Notes: generated by a model from the letters alone, not told the origin. Counted from the stretch's first letter, positions 44,216 to 55,186 are shown. The stretch: 64,000 nt of DNA from Flavobacteriales bacterium (GCA_016788205.1 JAEUTA010000003.1:62001-126000), one strand, 5' to 3'. Program-made: numbers and translations.

Positions 44216-44541
44216 CCCTGCTGGGTTGGGTCCTCGAAAATGGTCCACTTTTCATTCGTGTTCCGACGCTTCGCAGACTTTCCACCCGGCATTGAGGCAA
44301 CCAGCCTGACCGAAGCGTCTATCTGAAGAGCTTGATCCAATGCGATGATCCGAATATTCGACTCGTCATGTCCTTCTTCGCCACACAAGAATTGCCAATC
44401 GCCTTCGATGTCATGCACAACGTAGTTGATCGGCCTTTTGTGCTCGAGTACATGGTCACAAGTGAAACAGGCCGTGTTCCCTGGTTCATCAAAACCATCC
44501 TGGTCTTTCGCGCGTGATCGGAACAGGTTGAAGAAACTCAT
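44212..44541 (-). CDS. Small hypothetical protein inserted between uppP and truB
   Basis: The protein has 109 residues starting MSFFNLFRSRAKDQDGFDEP. The core CFTCDHVLEHKRPINYVVHD then GDWQFLCGEEGHDESN has a CxxC plus Cys and His, possibly binding zinc. RIIALDQALQIDASVRLVAS and MPGGKSAKR follow. The pattern resembles a widespread small uncharacterised family with 'HDxDGDWQFLC'; such proteins sometimes appear as immunity-type or stand-alone genes. The gene is coupled to truB (ATGA) and 7 bp from uppP. In the usual Bacteroidota order these two genes are neighbours, so this looks like an insertion. Confidence 0.72.
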   Translation of the reverse strand: MSFFNLFRSRAKDQDGFDEPGNTACFTCDHVLEHKRPINYVVHDIEGDWQFLCGEEGHDESNIRIIALDQALQIDASVRLVASMPGGKSAKRRNTNEKWTIFEDPTQQG

Positions 44542-44548
44542 TTGTGGC

Positions 44549-45343
44549 TCAGTACATCTGCATGGAAACGTCCGCGAGATGCAGTGCTATGATCACGCCA
44601 CCCACCACGATCCTGTACCAACCGAAGGCCTTGAAACCGCTCTTCGTGAGGTAGCTGATGAATGAACGGATCGCGACGATGGCCACGATGAAGGCCACCA
44701 CATTGCCGATCGCGAACAACTGGAAATGTTCGGTGGTGAACGAGCCGCCGTCATTCACGTAGTCGTACATGCTCTTCGCCGTGGCTGCGAACATGGTGGG
44801 CACCGCGAGGAAGAAGCTGAACTCCGCCGCGTTCTTGCGCGTGAAACCCTGCGTCATGCCACCGATGATGGTGGCTGCCGAACGTGACACGCCTGGCACC
44901 ATCGCGAGACACTGCCACACACCGATCGTTGCCGCTTGTTTGTAGGACATAGGCTGTTGCGTCCCTTCTTCCGCTGATGGAGCGAGCCGGTCGATGAAGA
45001 GAAACACGATGCCGCCGAGGAACAACATCACACCGACCACCACGACATTCTCCAGGAGCATGTCGATGTAGTCCTTGAAGAATAGACCCGCGATCACCGC
45101 CGGGATGAAACCGGCGAGCAGCTTCAGGTAGAAATCGAAGCTCTGGAAGAAGCGTTTCCAATACAGCGCCACCACGCTCAGGATCGTGCCGAACTGGATG
45201 GCGACGGTGAAGAGCTTGACGAACTCGTCCTGCTGGATCCCCATGATGGTGGACCCGATGATCATGTGGCCCGTACTGCTAACAGGCAGGAATTCGGTGA
45301 TCCCCTCGATGATCGCGAGGATGATCGCTTGGATGATGGTCAT
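44549..45343 (-). CDS. uppP: Undecaprenyl-diphosphatase UppP/BacA
   Basis: The protein has 264 residues and about eight membrane segments. [19 protein letters not shown] and [16 protein letters not shown] are the two catalytic signature regions. It recycles undecaprenyl diphosphate for peptidoglycan and other glycan synthesis and is linked to bacitracin resistance. Overlaps the DUF3098 gene by 4 bp. The length is normal. Confidence 0.96.
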   Translation of the reverse strand: MTIIQAIILAIIEGITEFLPVSSTGHMIIGSTIMGIQQDEFVKLFTVAIQFGTILSVVALYWKRFFQSFDFYLKLLAGFIPAVIAGLFFKDYIDMLLENVVVVGVMLFLGGIVFLFIDRLAPSAEEGTQQPMSYKQAATIGVWQCLAMVPGVSRSAATIIGGMTQGFTRKNAAEFSFFLAVPTMFAATAKSMYDYVNDGGSFTTEHFQLFAIGNVVAFIVAIVAIRSFISYLTKSGFKAFGWYRIVVGGVIIALHLADVSMQMY

Positions 45344-45597
45344 TTGCCGGCTTCGGTACTCCCCGACTTCTTCAGGATCGCGAAAGCCACGAAGATGTAG
45401 CCCAGCACCACCACGATCGGTGCCACCGTGATCCGGCGTGTACTGAAGAGTTCGGCCGCATCGAACTCGTTGGGGTCACCGTTGCCGCCACCGCTCATCA
45501 GGATGAAACCGACGGTAACGATGGCCAGGCCGATCACCAGCAACCGGTAATTGATCGCCGTGAACGGCATGTCGTTGTTGAGCTCGGGTTTGGCCAT
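45340..45597 (-). CDS. DUF3098 membrane protein
   Basis: The protein has 85 residues and two membrane helices ([38 protein letters not shown]). The middle, [20 protein letters not shown] with ITVAP, is the DUF3098 signature. It sits between ftsX and uppP, as is standard in Bacteroidota; function unknown, but the location suggests cell-envelope division work. It lies 12 bp downstream of ftsX and overlaps uppP by 4 bp. Confidence 0.92.
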   Translation of the reverse strand: MAKPELNNDMPFTAINYRLLVIGLAIVTVGFILMSGGGNGDPNEFDAAELFSTRRITVAPIVVVLGYIFVAFAILKKSGSTEAGK

Positions 45598-45609
45598 GGC
45601 ACTAGGTGT

Positions 45610-46485
45610 TCAACTCCAATGAAGGTCTTCGGAATTCATGCGAAGGTAGCGGCGTACCGCGAACCAGGTGGAGATCAAGGAGATGAGCAGGCCCAACACC
45701 AGCACACCCACGAAGAGCAAGCCCAGCGTGGTCATGTCCGTGAAGGCCAACAGGTCCGGCATGTAGTGGTTCGTCAACTGCAACAACCCTACGAGCAGGC
45801 CGATCGCGAGAACGGCGCCGACGATGCCCTGCCACAAACTCTGTCCGAGGAAAGGCTTCTTGATGAACCACTGTGTAGCTCCCACCAGGTGCATGGTGCG
45901 GATCAGGAAGCGCTTGCTGTAGATGGCCAGGCGGATCGTGTTATTGATCAAGGCGATGGCGATGATCAGCAGCAGCACCGTGAAGCCGAGCACCAATAGG
46001 CCCAACTTGCTCACGTTGGCATCGATGTTCTCCACCACGGCCGCGTTGTAGGACACCTCCTGCACGCGCTGGTCCTTCTTCAACTGCGCCACGATCCACT
46101 TCAAACTGTCGGCCTGGGCGTAGTCGGCGTTCAGGCGCAGTTCCACGGAAGGCAACAGCGGATTGCTGCCCAGCACACCGAGGAAATCCTCACCGAGGTC
46201 TTTCTTCAGTTGCTCGGCTGCTTCATCGGCGGTGACGTAGCGCGTTTCCTGGGCATAGGCCTCGGTGTCCAGCTCCTTGCGGAACTGCATCACATCCACC
46301 TCCTTCAGGTCGCGCTTCAGGAAGAGTTCCACCCGCACGTTCTCCTTGAAATAGCGCTCCAAGGCCTGTGCGTTCAACACCAGAAAGCCCAGTACGCCCA
46401 GCATGAACAGCACCAAGGCGATGCCGATCACCGTGCTCACGTTGGAGGTGCGGGTGCGTGACTTCAGGTAGCGCTGGTCGCTCAT
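45610..46485 (-). CDS. ftsX: Cell-division ABC-transporter-like protein FtsX
   Basis: The protein has 291 residues. The first membrane helix (VIGIALVLFMLGVLGFLVLN) is followed by an extracytoplasmic loop (about 45-165), then three C-terminal membrane helices (LLVLGFTVLLLIIAIALINN, LWQGIVGAVLAIGLLVGLLQ, LGLLFVGVLVLGLLISLIST). The FtsX family works with FtsE to regulate peptidoglycan hydrolases at the septum; ftsE is not next to it here. It is divergent from leuS, with TACTTTCG 7 nt upstream. Confidence 0.93.
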   Translation of the reverse strand: MSDQRYLKSRTRTSNVSTVIGIALVLFMLGVLGFLVLNAQALERYFKENVRVELFLKRDLKEVDVMQFRKELDTEAYAQETRYVTADEAAEQLKKDLGEDFLGVLGSNPLLPSVELRLNADYAQADSLKWIVAQLKKDQRVQEVSYNAAVVENIDANVSKLGLLVLGFTVLLLIIAIALINNTIRLAIYSKRFLIRTMHLVGATQWFIKKPFLGQSLWQGIVGAVLAIGLLVGLLQLTNHYMPDLLAFTDMTTLGLLFVGVLVLGLLISLISTWFAVRRYLRMNSEDLHWS

Positions 46486-46492
46486 GCGGCGG

Positions 46493-46500
46493 CGAAAGTA
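46493..46500 (-). promoter_or_regulatory. -7 box TACTTTCG (minus strand) before ftsX
   Basis: TACTTTCG lies 7 nt before ATG 46485; it is probably the promoter of the ftsX-DUF3098-uppP-truB run. Confidence 0.5.
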
Positions 46501-46546
46501 AGGGCGAGGTCCCGATCCACCGCCCTGTCCGTAGTGCCTGCCCTTC

Positions 46547-46554
46547 TACCTTCG
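46547..46554 (+). promoter_or_regulatory. -7 box TACCTTCG before leuS
   Basis: TACCTTCG lies 19 nt before the leuS ATG, divergent from the ftsX promoter. Confidence 0.5.
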
Positions 46555-46573
46555 CGGTCCGTAGCACAGGACC

Positions 46574-49513
<2,940 letters not shown>

Positions 49514-49545
49514 CGGAGCTTAAGCCCCTGGCCCTGTGCCACAAG

Positions 49546-49578
49546 CCACGAACTGCTCGCTCGCTCAGCAGTTCGTGG
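49546..49578 (+). terminator. 12-bp hairpin after leuS
   Basis: A perfect 12-bp inverted repeat CCACGAACTGCT/AGCAGTTCGTGG (49546-49557, 49567-49578) has a CGCTCGCTC loop. A partial further copy of the right arm (GAGCTCGTGG) lies at about 49597-49606. No T tract is present. It could be a terminator or a small repeat element. Confidence 0.45.
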
Positions 49579-49650
49579 CGTGCAGCTCGTCGCTCGGAGC
49601 TCGTGGTTGCATTTCACCCGCATTGGCACCCCGTTTGCATCCCCCGGGCC

Positions 49651-50472
49651 ATGGCACGTTCAACCACCTTCGTTTTGGCTGGTCTTGCGGTACTTACCAT
49701 GAGTTTCGGGCAGGTGAAGACCGCTACGCCTCCGAGCGCTTCCGGTAAGCAGATCAATCAACTTCGGGAGCTTCGTCAGAACGCCTTCAAGCCGGGCGAG
49801 AAGCTCACCTACATCGTTCATTACGGTTGGGTGAACGCCGGTGAAGCCGTGGTGGAGCTGAAGGAAAGCGATCGCGATGTCCTTGGCCGTAAAGTGTGGG
49901 TGGCCACAGGCACGGGCCGGAGCCTCGGCGCCTTCAACACGTTCTACAAGGTGGACGACTACTACGAGACCCACTTCGATGCGAAGGGCGTGTTCCCGTA
50001 CGCCTTCATCCGCCGCGTGAGCGAGGGTGGGTTCGAGTTCAGCCAGGACTACCTCTACAACCAGCACAAGGGTGAGGTGACCACGCAGAAGAAGGAAACG
50101 CACAAGGTGCCGGCCAGTGTGCAGGACATGCTCAGCGCGTTCTACTTCGCACGCACGCTCGATTTCGCCAACGCCAAGGAAGGCGACGAGTTCACCATCG
50201 AGACCTTTTTGGACGATGAGCTCTGGCCGCTCCGCATGCGCTACATGGGCAAGGAGACGATCAAGCTGCGCAATGGAAAGTACAAGTGCTTGAAGTTCCA
50301 GCCCGTGGTGCAGGAAGGCCGCATCTTCAAAGGTAACGACGACCTCAACGTGTGGATCACCGATGATGGCAACCGCATACCCGTGCTGGCGCAGGCCAAG
50401 GTGCTGGTGGGTTCCATCAAGCTGGAACTCACCGATCATGAAGGGTTGATCCATCCCATCGCCAAACAATAA
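49651..50472 (+). CDS. DUF3108 exported protein
   Basis: The protein has 273 residues. MARSTTFVLAGLAVLTMSFG forms a signal peptide. The mature part, FKPGEKLTYIVHYGWVNAGE, DYYETHFDAKGVFPYAFIRR, SVQDMLSAFYFARTLDF and IWITDDGNRIPVLAQAKVLV-type strands, is the DUF3108 lipoprotein-like beta fold found in periplasmic proteins of Bacteroidota. Function unknown. ATG 49651 begins the signal; the frame is open back to 49510. A terminator hairpin follows. Confidence 0.88.
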   Translation: MARSTTFVLAGLAVLTMSFGQVKTATPPSASGKQINQLRELRQNAFKPGEKLTYIVHYGWVNAGEAVVELKESDRDVLGRKVWVATGTGRSLGAFNTFYKVDDYYETHFDAKGVFPYAFIRRVSEGGFEFSQDYLYNQHKGEVTTQKKETHKVPASVQDMLSAFYFARTLDFANAKEGDEFTIETFLDDELWPLRMRYMGKETIKLRNGKYKCLKFQPVVQEGRIFKGNDDLNVWITDDGNRIPVLAQAKVLVGSIKLELTDHEGLIHPIAKQ

Positions 50473-50500
50473 GGCGAGGTCAACAACCGTACGTGGAAAG

Positions 50501-50540
50501 GAAGTCCCGCTGGAAGCCCGGACGGGACTTCTTCCATTGT
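50501..50540 (+). terminator. Terminator hairpin after the DUF3108 gene
   Basis: A 9-bp stem GAAGTCCCG/CGGGACTTC (50501-50509, 50523-50531) is followed by TTCCATTGTT. Confidence 0.6.
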
Positions 50541-50553
50541 TCCTTGCACTCCG

Positions 50554-51828
50554 ATGAAACTGTGGCAGAAGGGTTTGGCGGTATTCGCTGCGGCAAGTAG
50601 TGTGGGCTTCTTCTTCCTGGCCGTGGACGTGGGTCCGCGGGAACAGTACGAGCCGGAGGCGGTGCTAGCCGCAGTGGAGGATACGGTGCCCCTGCCACCG
50701 GACGCGTACGGCATACCCATGGCTGGCTATGCGTTGGAGCAAGGCTCGGTGAAGAACGGCGATACGTTCGGCGCGTTGCTCACCTCGCGCGGTGTGGACC
50801 AGAACATCATCCATGGGCTGGTGGAACTCGCCCTCCCGCACTTCGATGTGCGCCGCATGCGTGCCGGTCATCCGTACGCGTTCATCTTCAACGACGACAA
50901 TACGCTGAGCCCGGAGTATTTCGTGTACGAAGCGGATCCGGTGAAGTACGTGGTGTTCCACCTGCATGATAGCGTTGGGGTACGTGTAGGTGAGCGCCCC
51001 GTGAAGGTGCAGGAACATAGCCTGGCCTGTTCCGTGACGGGGGCGCTCTACAACGACCTGGAACGGGTGGGGGGTGACCCGCAGCTCGCCATGCAGCTGG
51101 CCGATGTGTTCGCCTGGACCATCGACTTCTATCGGATCCAGAAGGACGACATGTTCTCCGTGGTCTATCGAGAGAAGACCGTGGACGGGGTTCCCTACGG
51201 CCGACCGGAGATCATGGGGGCACGCTACATCAGTGGAGGCGTGGTGAAGGAGGCGTACCGCTTCGCACAGACGGATGGTGTGGAACAGTACTACGATGAC
51301 GAGGGCAAAAGCTTGAAGAAGGCCTTTCTCCAAGCGCCGCTGAAGTTCAGCCGCATCTCATCCGGATTCTCGGGCCGCCGGCTGCACCCGGTACAGCGGG
51401 TGATGAAGGCGCACCTGGGTACCGATTACGCTGCACCGTACGGCACGCCCATACTCGCGGTGGGCGATGGGGTGGTGGAGAAGACCGGCCGCACCGGTGG
51501 AAACGGAAACTTCGTGAAGATCCGCCACAACGGCACGTACAGCACACAGTATTTGCACATGCAGAAGATCTTGGTGAAGCAGGGAGCCGCAGTGCAACAA
51601 GGACAGGTGATCGGGGAAGTGGGAAGTACCGGGTTGGCTACCGGGCCGCACGTTTGTTTCCGTTTCTGGAAGAACGGTGTGCAGGTGGATCACCGCAAGG
51701 AGGAGTTCCCGAACACCGAACCGCTGGCCGATGAGTTGATGGCCTCGTTCAACGACTTCAAAACGCCCATCCGCGAGGAACTCTTCACCGCCGAGAAAAC
51801 GGCCCGTGGGCGTGTGGTCAATTTCTGA
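50554..51828 (+). CDS. M23-family peptidoglycan metallopeptidase with altered HxH motif
   Basis: The protein has 424 residues. An N-terminal membrane/signal segment (GLAVFAAASSVGFFFLAVD), a helical/OapA-like middle domain (about 60-270) and a C-terminal LytM domain with first zinc ligands in VMKAHLGTDYAAPYGTPI are seen. The motif that is normally HxH reads GPHVCFRFWKNG, so the second His is Cys (51649-51657). The same substitution occurs, as far as I recall, in many Bacteroidota M23 proteins. The family cleaves peptidoglycan cross-bridges or activates hydrolases. Its stop overlaps the convergent Rossmann gene by 11 bp. Confidence 0.9.
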   Translation: MKLWQKGLAVFAAASSVGFFFLAVDVGPREQYEPEAVLAAVEDTVPLPPDAYGIPMAGYALEQGSVKNGDTFGALLTSRGVDQNIIHGLVELALPHFDVRRMRAGHPYAFIFNDDNTLSPEYFVYEADPVKYVVFHLHDSVGVRVGERPVKVQEHSLACSVTGALYNDLERVGGDPQLAMQLADVFAWTIDFYRIQKDDMFSVVYREKTVDGVPYGRPEIMGARYISGGVVKEAYRFAQTDGVEQYYDDEGKSLKKAFLQAPLKFSRISSGFSGRRLHPVQRVMKAHLGTDYAAPYGTPILAVGDGVVEKTGRTGGNGNFVKIRHNGTYSTQYLHMQKILVKQGAAVQQGQVIGEVGSTGLATGPHVCFRFWKNGVQVDHRKEEFPNTEPLADELMASFNDFKTPIREELFTAEKTARGRVVNF

Positions 51829-52480
51829 TCTCCCGGGCGAGCGCTGCTATGTTGGCATAGGTATGCACCTGTGTGCCCACCGTCTCTGATGTTGCGGCTG
51901 AGAGCAGGGCTTTGGCCAACATGGTGTGCGGCATCGGGTGTGACCGCATAGGCAACACCGGACGGAGCAGCTTCATCACGGCCAGTGCGGCCCGCTCGCC
52001 GAGCCTGTTCTCCGTTCTCGGACCATCCAGTATGGAAGGCTGGAAGATGTGCAGTGCGGCGAAGTCGAGCTTGCGCAGGTCATGTTCCATTTCGCCCTTC
52101 ACCCGGTTGTAGAAGAACGGGCTCTTCGGGTCGGCCCCGATGGCGCTCACCACACAAAAGCGCGTGTTCTTCCTACTGGCCCAGCGGCCTAGAGCGACCA
52201 CGAGATCCTTGTCCACGTGGATGAAGGCCTGTTTGTCGCCCTTCACCGTCTTGATGGTCGTGCCCAAGCAGCAGACCACCGCATCCATCCGGTCGGGGCG
52301 GAGCTGATGGACCAGGTCACCGCTGGTGCTGCCCCAATGCTCCAAGCGCCCCTCATGACCGGTAGCCGACCTGCGCCCCCACGTGACCACTCTACTGAAG
52401 CGCTGGTCGGACACTGCGAGCTTGAGCACCTCTGCACCGACCATGCCTGTTGCCCCCGCGATCAAGAGTGAACGGGTCAT
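51818..52480 (-). CDS. NAD(P)-binding Rossmann protein (HTATIP2-like)
   Basis: The protein has 220 residues. It starts MTRSLLIAGATGMVGAEVLK with the atypical-SDR glycine-rich motif, then MDAVVCCLGTTIKTVKG, FCVVSAIGADPKSPFFYNRV (catalytic-type Y/K in FYNRVKGE) and FQPSILDGPR. It resembles the NAD(P)H-binding oxidoreductase group related to HTATIP2/TMX and YbjT. Substrate unknown. The start at 52480 is chosen because the Rossmann motif then begins at residue 5; the frame continues to 52630 through the regulatory region of the next operon. Divergent from that operon. Confidence 0.85.
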   Translation of the reverse strand: MTRSLLIAGATGMVGAEVLKLAVSDQRFSRVVTWGRRSATGHEGRLEHWGSTSGDLVHQLRPDRMDAVVCCLGTTIKTVKGDKQAFIHVDKDLVVALGRWASRKNTRFCVVSAIGADPKSPFFYNRVKGEMEHDLRKLDFAALHIFQPSILDGPRTENRLGERAALAVMKLLRPVLPMRSHPMPHTMLAKALLSAATSETVGTQVHTYANIAALAREIRN

Positions 52481-52502
52481 GAAAGAACAGTAGGACGAAC
52501 TA

Positions 52503-52532
52503 TTGTTTGTAATGTAAACATGTTTATGTTTG
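52503..52532 (+). promoter_or_regulatory. Canonical Bacteroidota promoter TTG-N19-TATGTTTG
   Basis: TTG (52503-52505), a 19-nt spacer and TATGTTTG (52525-52532) match the Bacteroidota TTG-N19-TAnnTTTG consensus exactly. It precedes the membrane-protein/winged-helix operon by 20 nt. Confidence 0.75.
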
Positions 52533-52543
52533 CGATGTAAACA
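52504..52543. promoter_or_regulatory. Two TGTTT-N7-AAACA dyads overlapping the promoter (putative operator)
   Basis: Two 17-bp dyads, TGTTTGTAATGTAAACA (52504-52520) and TGTTTGCGATGTAAACA (52527-52543), differ at two positions and have centres 23 bp apart. They flank and overlap the -7 box. This suggests an autoregulatory operator for the winged-helix protein at 53118. Confidence 0.65.
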
Positions 52544-52552
52544 ACATTCATC

Positions 52553-53137
52553 ATGGACGCCAACCTCACCCCGGAGCAAAGTCTGAAGTTGATCGAAAGC
52601 ATGATCGGTCAAGCCAAGAGAAGTTTCCACCGCATGAGCTTCTACTTCCTATTGTGGGGAGTCCTGCTCACGTTGGCGATGGTCGCCCAGCTGTTCTCCG
52701 CGCAGTTCGGCATCAGCGATCGCGGATACGGGTGGGGAGCAGCCAGCATCGTCGGGGCTGTCGCGTCAGCCATCTACGGTGCCCGTGAAGGCCGACGTGA
52801 ACAGGTGGAGACCATGGCCGATCGGGTGGTGATGTGGTTGTGGATCGGCTTTGTGATCACACTGCTGGCCACGGGTATCGGCGCGGGTGTGGCGGGCTAT
52901 TCCACACCGGTAGGCTCCATCATGATCCTCACGGGCCTACCCACCTTCGTCACCGGCCAGCTCATCCGTTTCAAACCCTTGATCCTCGGTGGCGTTCTGT
53001 TCTGGGTCCTGGGCACGGTAAGTTTCTTCGTTGACCCGCTTTGGATGGGCATCCTCCACATCGTAAGCATGGTCTTCGGCTACATCATCCCCGGGTCGAT
53101 CTTGAAACAGCAGGAGAATGGCCTTCGCACCGCTTGA
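52553..53137 (+). CDS. Five-helix membrane protein of regulated two-gene operon
   Basis: The protein has 194 residues. The N-terminus MDANLTPEQSLKLIESMIGQ is cytoplasmic. Hydrophobic segments include SFYFLLWGVLLTLAMVAQLF, ASIVGAVASAIYG, VMWLWIGFVITLLATGIGAG, ILTGLPTFVTGQLI and LGGVLFWVLGTVSFF. It resembles the uncharacterised Bacteroidota membrane proteins that travel with a small winged-helix regulator, as here (20 bp overlap). Function unknown; controlled by the operator dyads just upstream. Confidence 0.8.
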   Translation: MDANLTPEQSLKLIESMIGQAKRSFHRMSFYFLLWGVLLTLAMVAQLFSAQFGISDRGYGWGAASIVGAVASAIYGAREGRREQVETMADRVVMWLWIGFVITLLATGIGAGVAGYSTPVGSIMILTGLPTFVTGQLIRFKPLILGGVLFWVLGTVSFFVDPLWMGILHIVSMVFGYIIPGSILKQQENGLRTA

Positions 53138-53405
53138 TCAGGTCCTGCACAACCAGTTGCGGCTTGCGATCATGAGCTTGCTCGTGGCCGTGGAGGAAGG
53201 CGATTTCAACTTCCTCTTGGAGAAGACCGGCGCCACACGTGGCAATCTCAGTGTGCAGATCAGTAAGCTGAAGGAGGTCGGCTACATCGAGGTGAAGAAG
53301 GCTTTCAAGGAGAATTACCCGAACACGGTGTGTTCCATCACGCCGAAGGGGCTTTCCGCGTTCGAGCACTATGTCCAGGCGATCAAGGGGTATTTGGGCC
53401 AATGA
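53118..53405 (+). CDS. Winged-helix DNA-binding transcriptional regulator
   Basis: The protein has 95 residues. RLAIMSLLVAVEEGDFNFLL (first helix), EKTGATRGNLSVQISKLKEV (recognition helix with wing) and GYIEVKKAFKENYPNTVCSI (wing) are the MarR/HTH_27-type winged-helix pattern seen in small stand-alone Bacteroidota regulators. No effector domain. It overlaps the membrane-protein gene by 20 bp and probably represses its own operon through the TGTTT-N7-AAACA dyads. The palindromic operator suggests a dimer. Confidence 0.88.
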   Translation: MAFAPLDQVLHNQLRLAIMSLLVAVEEGDFNFLLEKTGATRGNLSVQISKLKEVGYIEVKKAFKENYPNTVCSITPKGLSAFEHYVQAIKGYLGQ

Positions 53406-53569
53406 CCGCTCTCAGCTAGCAATGGCCGGTAGCTGTTGAAGCTCCGGTCATCGCTCCACCGAACAGCTCGTCGGGCTTTCCTGGTCGTTCGTCGGGAACC
53501 CGATTTCTTGTGTCGAGACCTTGCCTACTTGGAGGAACATGCCGCGTACACAGCCACGAACCTCTCCTC

Positions 53570-54493
53570 GTGGCACGCGCGCTCACCATATCCACCGGCC
53601 TTTGCCTCTTGTTCGCCACCGCATGCAAGAAGGAAGAAGTGGTGCTGCGGCCGGATAATCAGGCCCCGGACTACGATGCCGTGCCGACCGTGGTCGTGCA
53701 GAATTACGTGAACCGGCTTTTCATCGACCTGCTCGGTCGCGAACCAGTGGACCTGGAAATGAATGCCGAAGTGGCGGCGCTGGAATCGGCGGATCTCTCT
53801 ACCGATGCCCGGATCGCACTGGTGAACAAGCTGATGACGAGCACGGCTTTCGTAGAAGGCGACTCATCGTACCAGCATGCGTACGCACAACGCACCTACG
53901 AGTCATTCAAGGCTCGTTTTCTCGAAGCGGTGAGCGACGAGGTGATCGATGGTTTCATCGCCAATGCAGCACAGGCTGCGCTCGACGACTCGCTAAGCGG
54001 AGATGCCCAAGGTGCGAGCGAGAGCAACAGCGCGCTGCAACGTTTGCTCCGGCTGAAGAACGCACGGATCCACTACCGGGAAGGAACGATCAATGCGATC
54101 GAGATGGCGAAGCGGATGATGTTCAATGCCGTGTATGACGAGATCAATATGAACTCGTTCAACTTCATCAATGCCACCTTCGACAACCTGCTGTTCCGTT
54201 ACCCAACGGATGCCGAGTTCAATGCAAGTTATGCGATGGTGGATGCCAGTAGTGCCTCGATCCTCTTCGGGCAAAGCGCGCAGAACAAAGGTGGGTACCT
54301 GGACATTCTGGTGAACAGCGCAGAAGGACATGAGGGTCTGGTACGCCTGCACTATCGCGCCTTTCTGGGCCGAGAACCCAGCACCTACGAAGCGTACCAG
54401 CTCACATCATCCTTCGCCACCGACAACGACCTGCGCCGTATGCAACGCACCATCCTCGTGGGCGATGAGTACGCCGGCCTCCTCAACAACTAG
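53570..54493 (+). CDS. DUF1549-like lipoprotein of the DUF1501 cluster
   Basis: The protein has 307 residues from GTG 53570. VARALTISTGLCLLFATAC is a lipoprotein signal with lipobox FATAC. The body has two related segments: NYVNRLFIDLLGREPVDLEM (about residues 45-65) and LVRLHYRAFLGREPSTYEAY (about 260-280). Both resemble the start of planctomycete DUF1549 domains (LIDRLFVELLGRxPT). Upstream starts would bury the signal. Followed by a small membrane ORF, a second lipoprotein with a similar motif and the DUF1501 gene. Molecular function unknown. Confidence 0.72.
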   Translation: MARALTISTGLCLLFATACKKEEVVLRPDNQAPDYDAVPTVVVQNYVNRLFIDLLGREPVDLEMNAEVAALESADLSTDARIALVNKLMTSTAFVEGDSSYQHAYAQRTYESFKARFLEAVSDEVIDGFIANAAQAALDDSLSGDAQGASESNSALQRLLRLKNARIHYREGTINAIEMAKRMMFNAVYDEINMNSFNFINATFDNLLFRYPTDAEFNASYAMVDASSASILFGQSAQNKGGYLDILVNSAEGHEGLVRLHYRAFLGREPSTYEAYQLTSSFATDNDLRRMQRTILVGDEYAGLLNN

Positions 54494-54515
54494 AACGAAC
54501 AACCACCTCAACAAC

Positions 54516-54656
54516 ATGAAGACCATGGAAACCAAGCACCGCACCATCCTACAAGCCGCTGTCATGATCCTTGCACTGGCCGTTCTCGTGCTCCATCACA
54601 ACGTGGAGAAGAACGAACAGGCCATGGCACAACAGAGCATACACGCCCGTCGCTGA
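54516..54656 (+). CDS. Small membrane protein, 46 residues
   Basis: MKTMETKHRTILQAAVMILA is followed by LAVLVLHHNVEKNEQ and a polar tail AMAQQSIHARR. It has one predicted helix. It lies between two co-oriented lipoprotein genes, 22 bp after the first and 16 bp before the second, which supports it as a real gene of the cluster. No family recognised. Confidence 0.55.
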   Translation: MKTMETKHRTILQAAVMILALAVLVLHHNVEKNEQAMAQQSIHARR

Positions 54657-54672
54657 TCCTCCACGCTGAGTC

Positions 54673-55176
54673 ATGCGCCACTTCATCCGTTCATCGATGG
54701 TCCGGGCAAGCTTCGCCCTGCTCGGGCCGTTGCTGGTCACCGGATGTAAAAAGGACCTCTTCGTCTACGAAGTGGACCCCGTGGAGCTTGGCCAGTTCGA
54801 TGGCGATAAGGACCGCGAGAAATCCAACCAGGAGTTTGCGGCCATCCTCCACGCGAATCTGTTCCAGACGGCGCTCTCACCGGGTGATCTGTACGAGATC
54901 GACCAGTGCATCCAGAGCATCGGCGACAAGCAGCTAGCGCGGGAAGTGATCATCAGCAACTTCATGAACAAGCCCGGGGTGATGATCCCGTCGGATTCGG
55001 TGATGCACACCGATGTGGATGCCTTCATCATCGCCACGTACAACCGCTTCCTCGTGCGCAACCCCACGGAGGCGGAGAAGACCTGGTTCCGCAACATGAT
55101 CGAGGCCGACCCCAACGTGACACCCGAGCTCATCTACTTCTCCTTCGCACTGAGCGAGGAGTATTTGTTCTACTAA
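54673..55176 (+). CDS. Lipoprotein of the DUF1501 cluster
   Basis: The protein has 167 residues. MVRASFALLGPLLVTGC gives the lipobox VTGC (start 54673, or ATG at 54697). The mature part includes FAAILHANLFQTALSPGDLY, EIDQCIQSIGDKQLAREVII and near the end AFIIATYNRFLVRNPTEAEK, which repeats the 'R.L.R.PT..E' pattern of the 53570 protein. It is probably a partner in the same surface or periplasmic complex. Ten bp before the DUF1501 gene. Confidence 0.7.
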   Translation: MRHFIRSSMVRASFALLGPLLVTGCKKDLFVYEVDPVELGQFDGDKDREKSNQEFAAILHANLFQTALSPGDLYEIDQCIQSIGDKQLAREVIISNFMNKPGVMIPSDSVMHTDVDAFIIATYNRFLVRNPTEAEKTWFRNMIEADPNVTPELIYFSFALSEEYLFY

Positions 55177-55186
55177 GCCAAGCACC

